Positions 63,839-64,000 of a stretch of DNA of 64,000 bases are shown piece by piece. The position numbers and the translations under genes are program-made. The notes under the pieces are model-generated. The model was not told where the DNA came from and made no database searches. It saw nothing but the letters and a program-made list of their open reading frames with translations. This stretch comes from Ignavibacteriales bacterium (GTDB taxonomy: Bacteria > Bacteroidota > Ignavibacteria > Ignavibacteriales > Melioribacteraceae). Numbering within the stretch: the first letter of the stretch is position 1; the number at the start of each line of letters is the position of its first letter. The DNA is taken from assembly GCA_020061355.1 (NCBI GenBank), contig JAGUYK010000006.1, positions 62,001 through 126,000 on the forward strand. The letters are read 5' to 3'.

Positions 63839-64000
63839 TTACCGTGTGAATATCAGAAATGTTATATATCCAAGATAGAGTAAAACAAGTAATACTCCCT
63901 GCCATCTTTCAAGCACATGTTTTTTTCCAACATACATTGCAAAGAAAAGGATCAGGCTTGCAAGAATATTTACCAGAACGTCCACATTGGAATCCGTATT
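63839..64000 (-). CDS. Calcium/sodium antiporter (CaCA family), C-terminal part
   Basis: The gene runs off the right edge. The visible 53 residues end the protein: N-T-D-S-N-V-D-V-L-V-N-I-L-A-S, then FFAMYVGKKHVLERWQ and VLLYLGYITFLIFTR-stop. This is the last two membrane segments typical of YrbG-like Ca/Na antiporters. Only the 3' end is in the window, so the identification is from this segment alone. Confidence 0.8.
   Translation of the reverse strand, partial: NTDSNVDVLVNILASLILFFAMYVGKKHVLERWQGVLLVLLYLGYITFLIFTR

Noticed and set aside
1-64000. tRNA, rRNA or classical riboswitch genes
   Set aside because: I scanned the gaps for cloverleaf-like stems, T-loop GGTTCRA words with CCA-adjacent acceptor stems, and long conserved leader structures, and saw none that I could support.

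Overview
This 64 kb window looks like chromosomal DNA from an AT-rich member of the Bacteroidota/Chlorobi lineage, most likely the Ignavibacteria. The reasons are a type IX secretion C-terminal sorting domain on a lamin-tail protein, many Bacteroidota-style lipoproteins with short N-terminal lipoboxes, two DUF5916/CBM9 outer-membrane proteins, and a high density of short palindromic repeats between genes. The assignment rests on protein style, not on a 16S gene; no rRNA or tRNA gene was seen.

Layout. 1-3.8 kb: lipoproteins of unknown function, a DUF1761 membrane protein and trmB. 4.2-9.0 kb: a compact threonine operon (aspartate kinase, asd, thrB, thrC) preceded by an unannotated 26-codon ORF with eight Thr codons, a candidate attenuator leader. 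9.0-14.4 kb: a CBM9-like lipoprotein, a secreted nuclease plus triple lamin-tail protein, a PadR regulator and a lone SIR2-like protein. 14.5-18.6 kb: the rsmG-mnmG-mnmE tRNA/rRNA modification cluster, with two near-consensus parS sites at the ends of the mnmE-mnmG gap, which hints at closeness to oriC. 18.8-24.0 kb: clpB, bacterioferritin and a DEAD-box helicase. 24.2-28.7 kb: two tandem DUF5916 genes. 28.8-39.7 kb: transporters (ChrA, BASS-like, TauE, MgtC-like), a hydrolase, a diheme cytochrome, rsgA and yjbQ.

39.7-47.6 kb is the accessory part. It holds a GIY-YIG nuclease gene killed by one stop codon and flanked by palindromes, a PD-(D/E)XK-DUF2075 helicase-like protein, a HicBA toxin-antitoxin pair, a HigA stump, and stacked or nested copies of at least three palindromic repeat families. 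An M16 protease pair (active plus inactive subunit) sits inside it. 47.6-52.9 kb: a serine hydrolase, a MoxR ATPase with its VWA partner, and fasciclin. 53.9-57.0 kb: a photolyase neighbourhood (atypical SDR, flavin-reductase-like protein, TIGR03643 protein, and a convergent photolyase-like protein that lacks the iron-sulfur cysteines). 57.0-63.7 kb: a long co-directional run with Dps, three DoxX-like proteins, DUF429, lactate dehydrogenase, an AbgT transporter, a voltage-gated sodium-type channel and an SDR. The window ends in the 3' end of a calcium/sodium antiporter gene.

The observations most worth following are the threonine leader, the parS pair, the photolyase cluster with its catalytically unusual SDR, and the nuclease/palindrome association.
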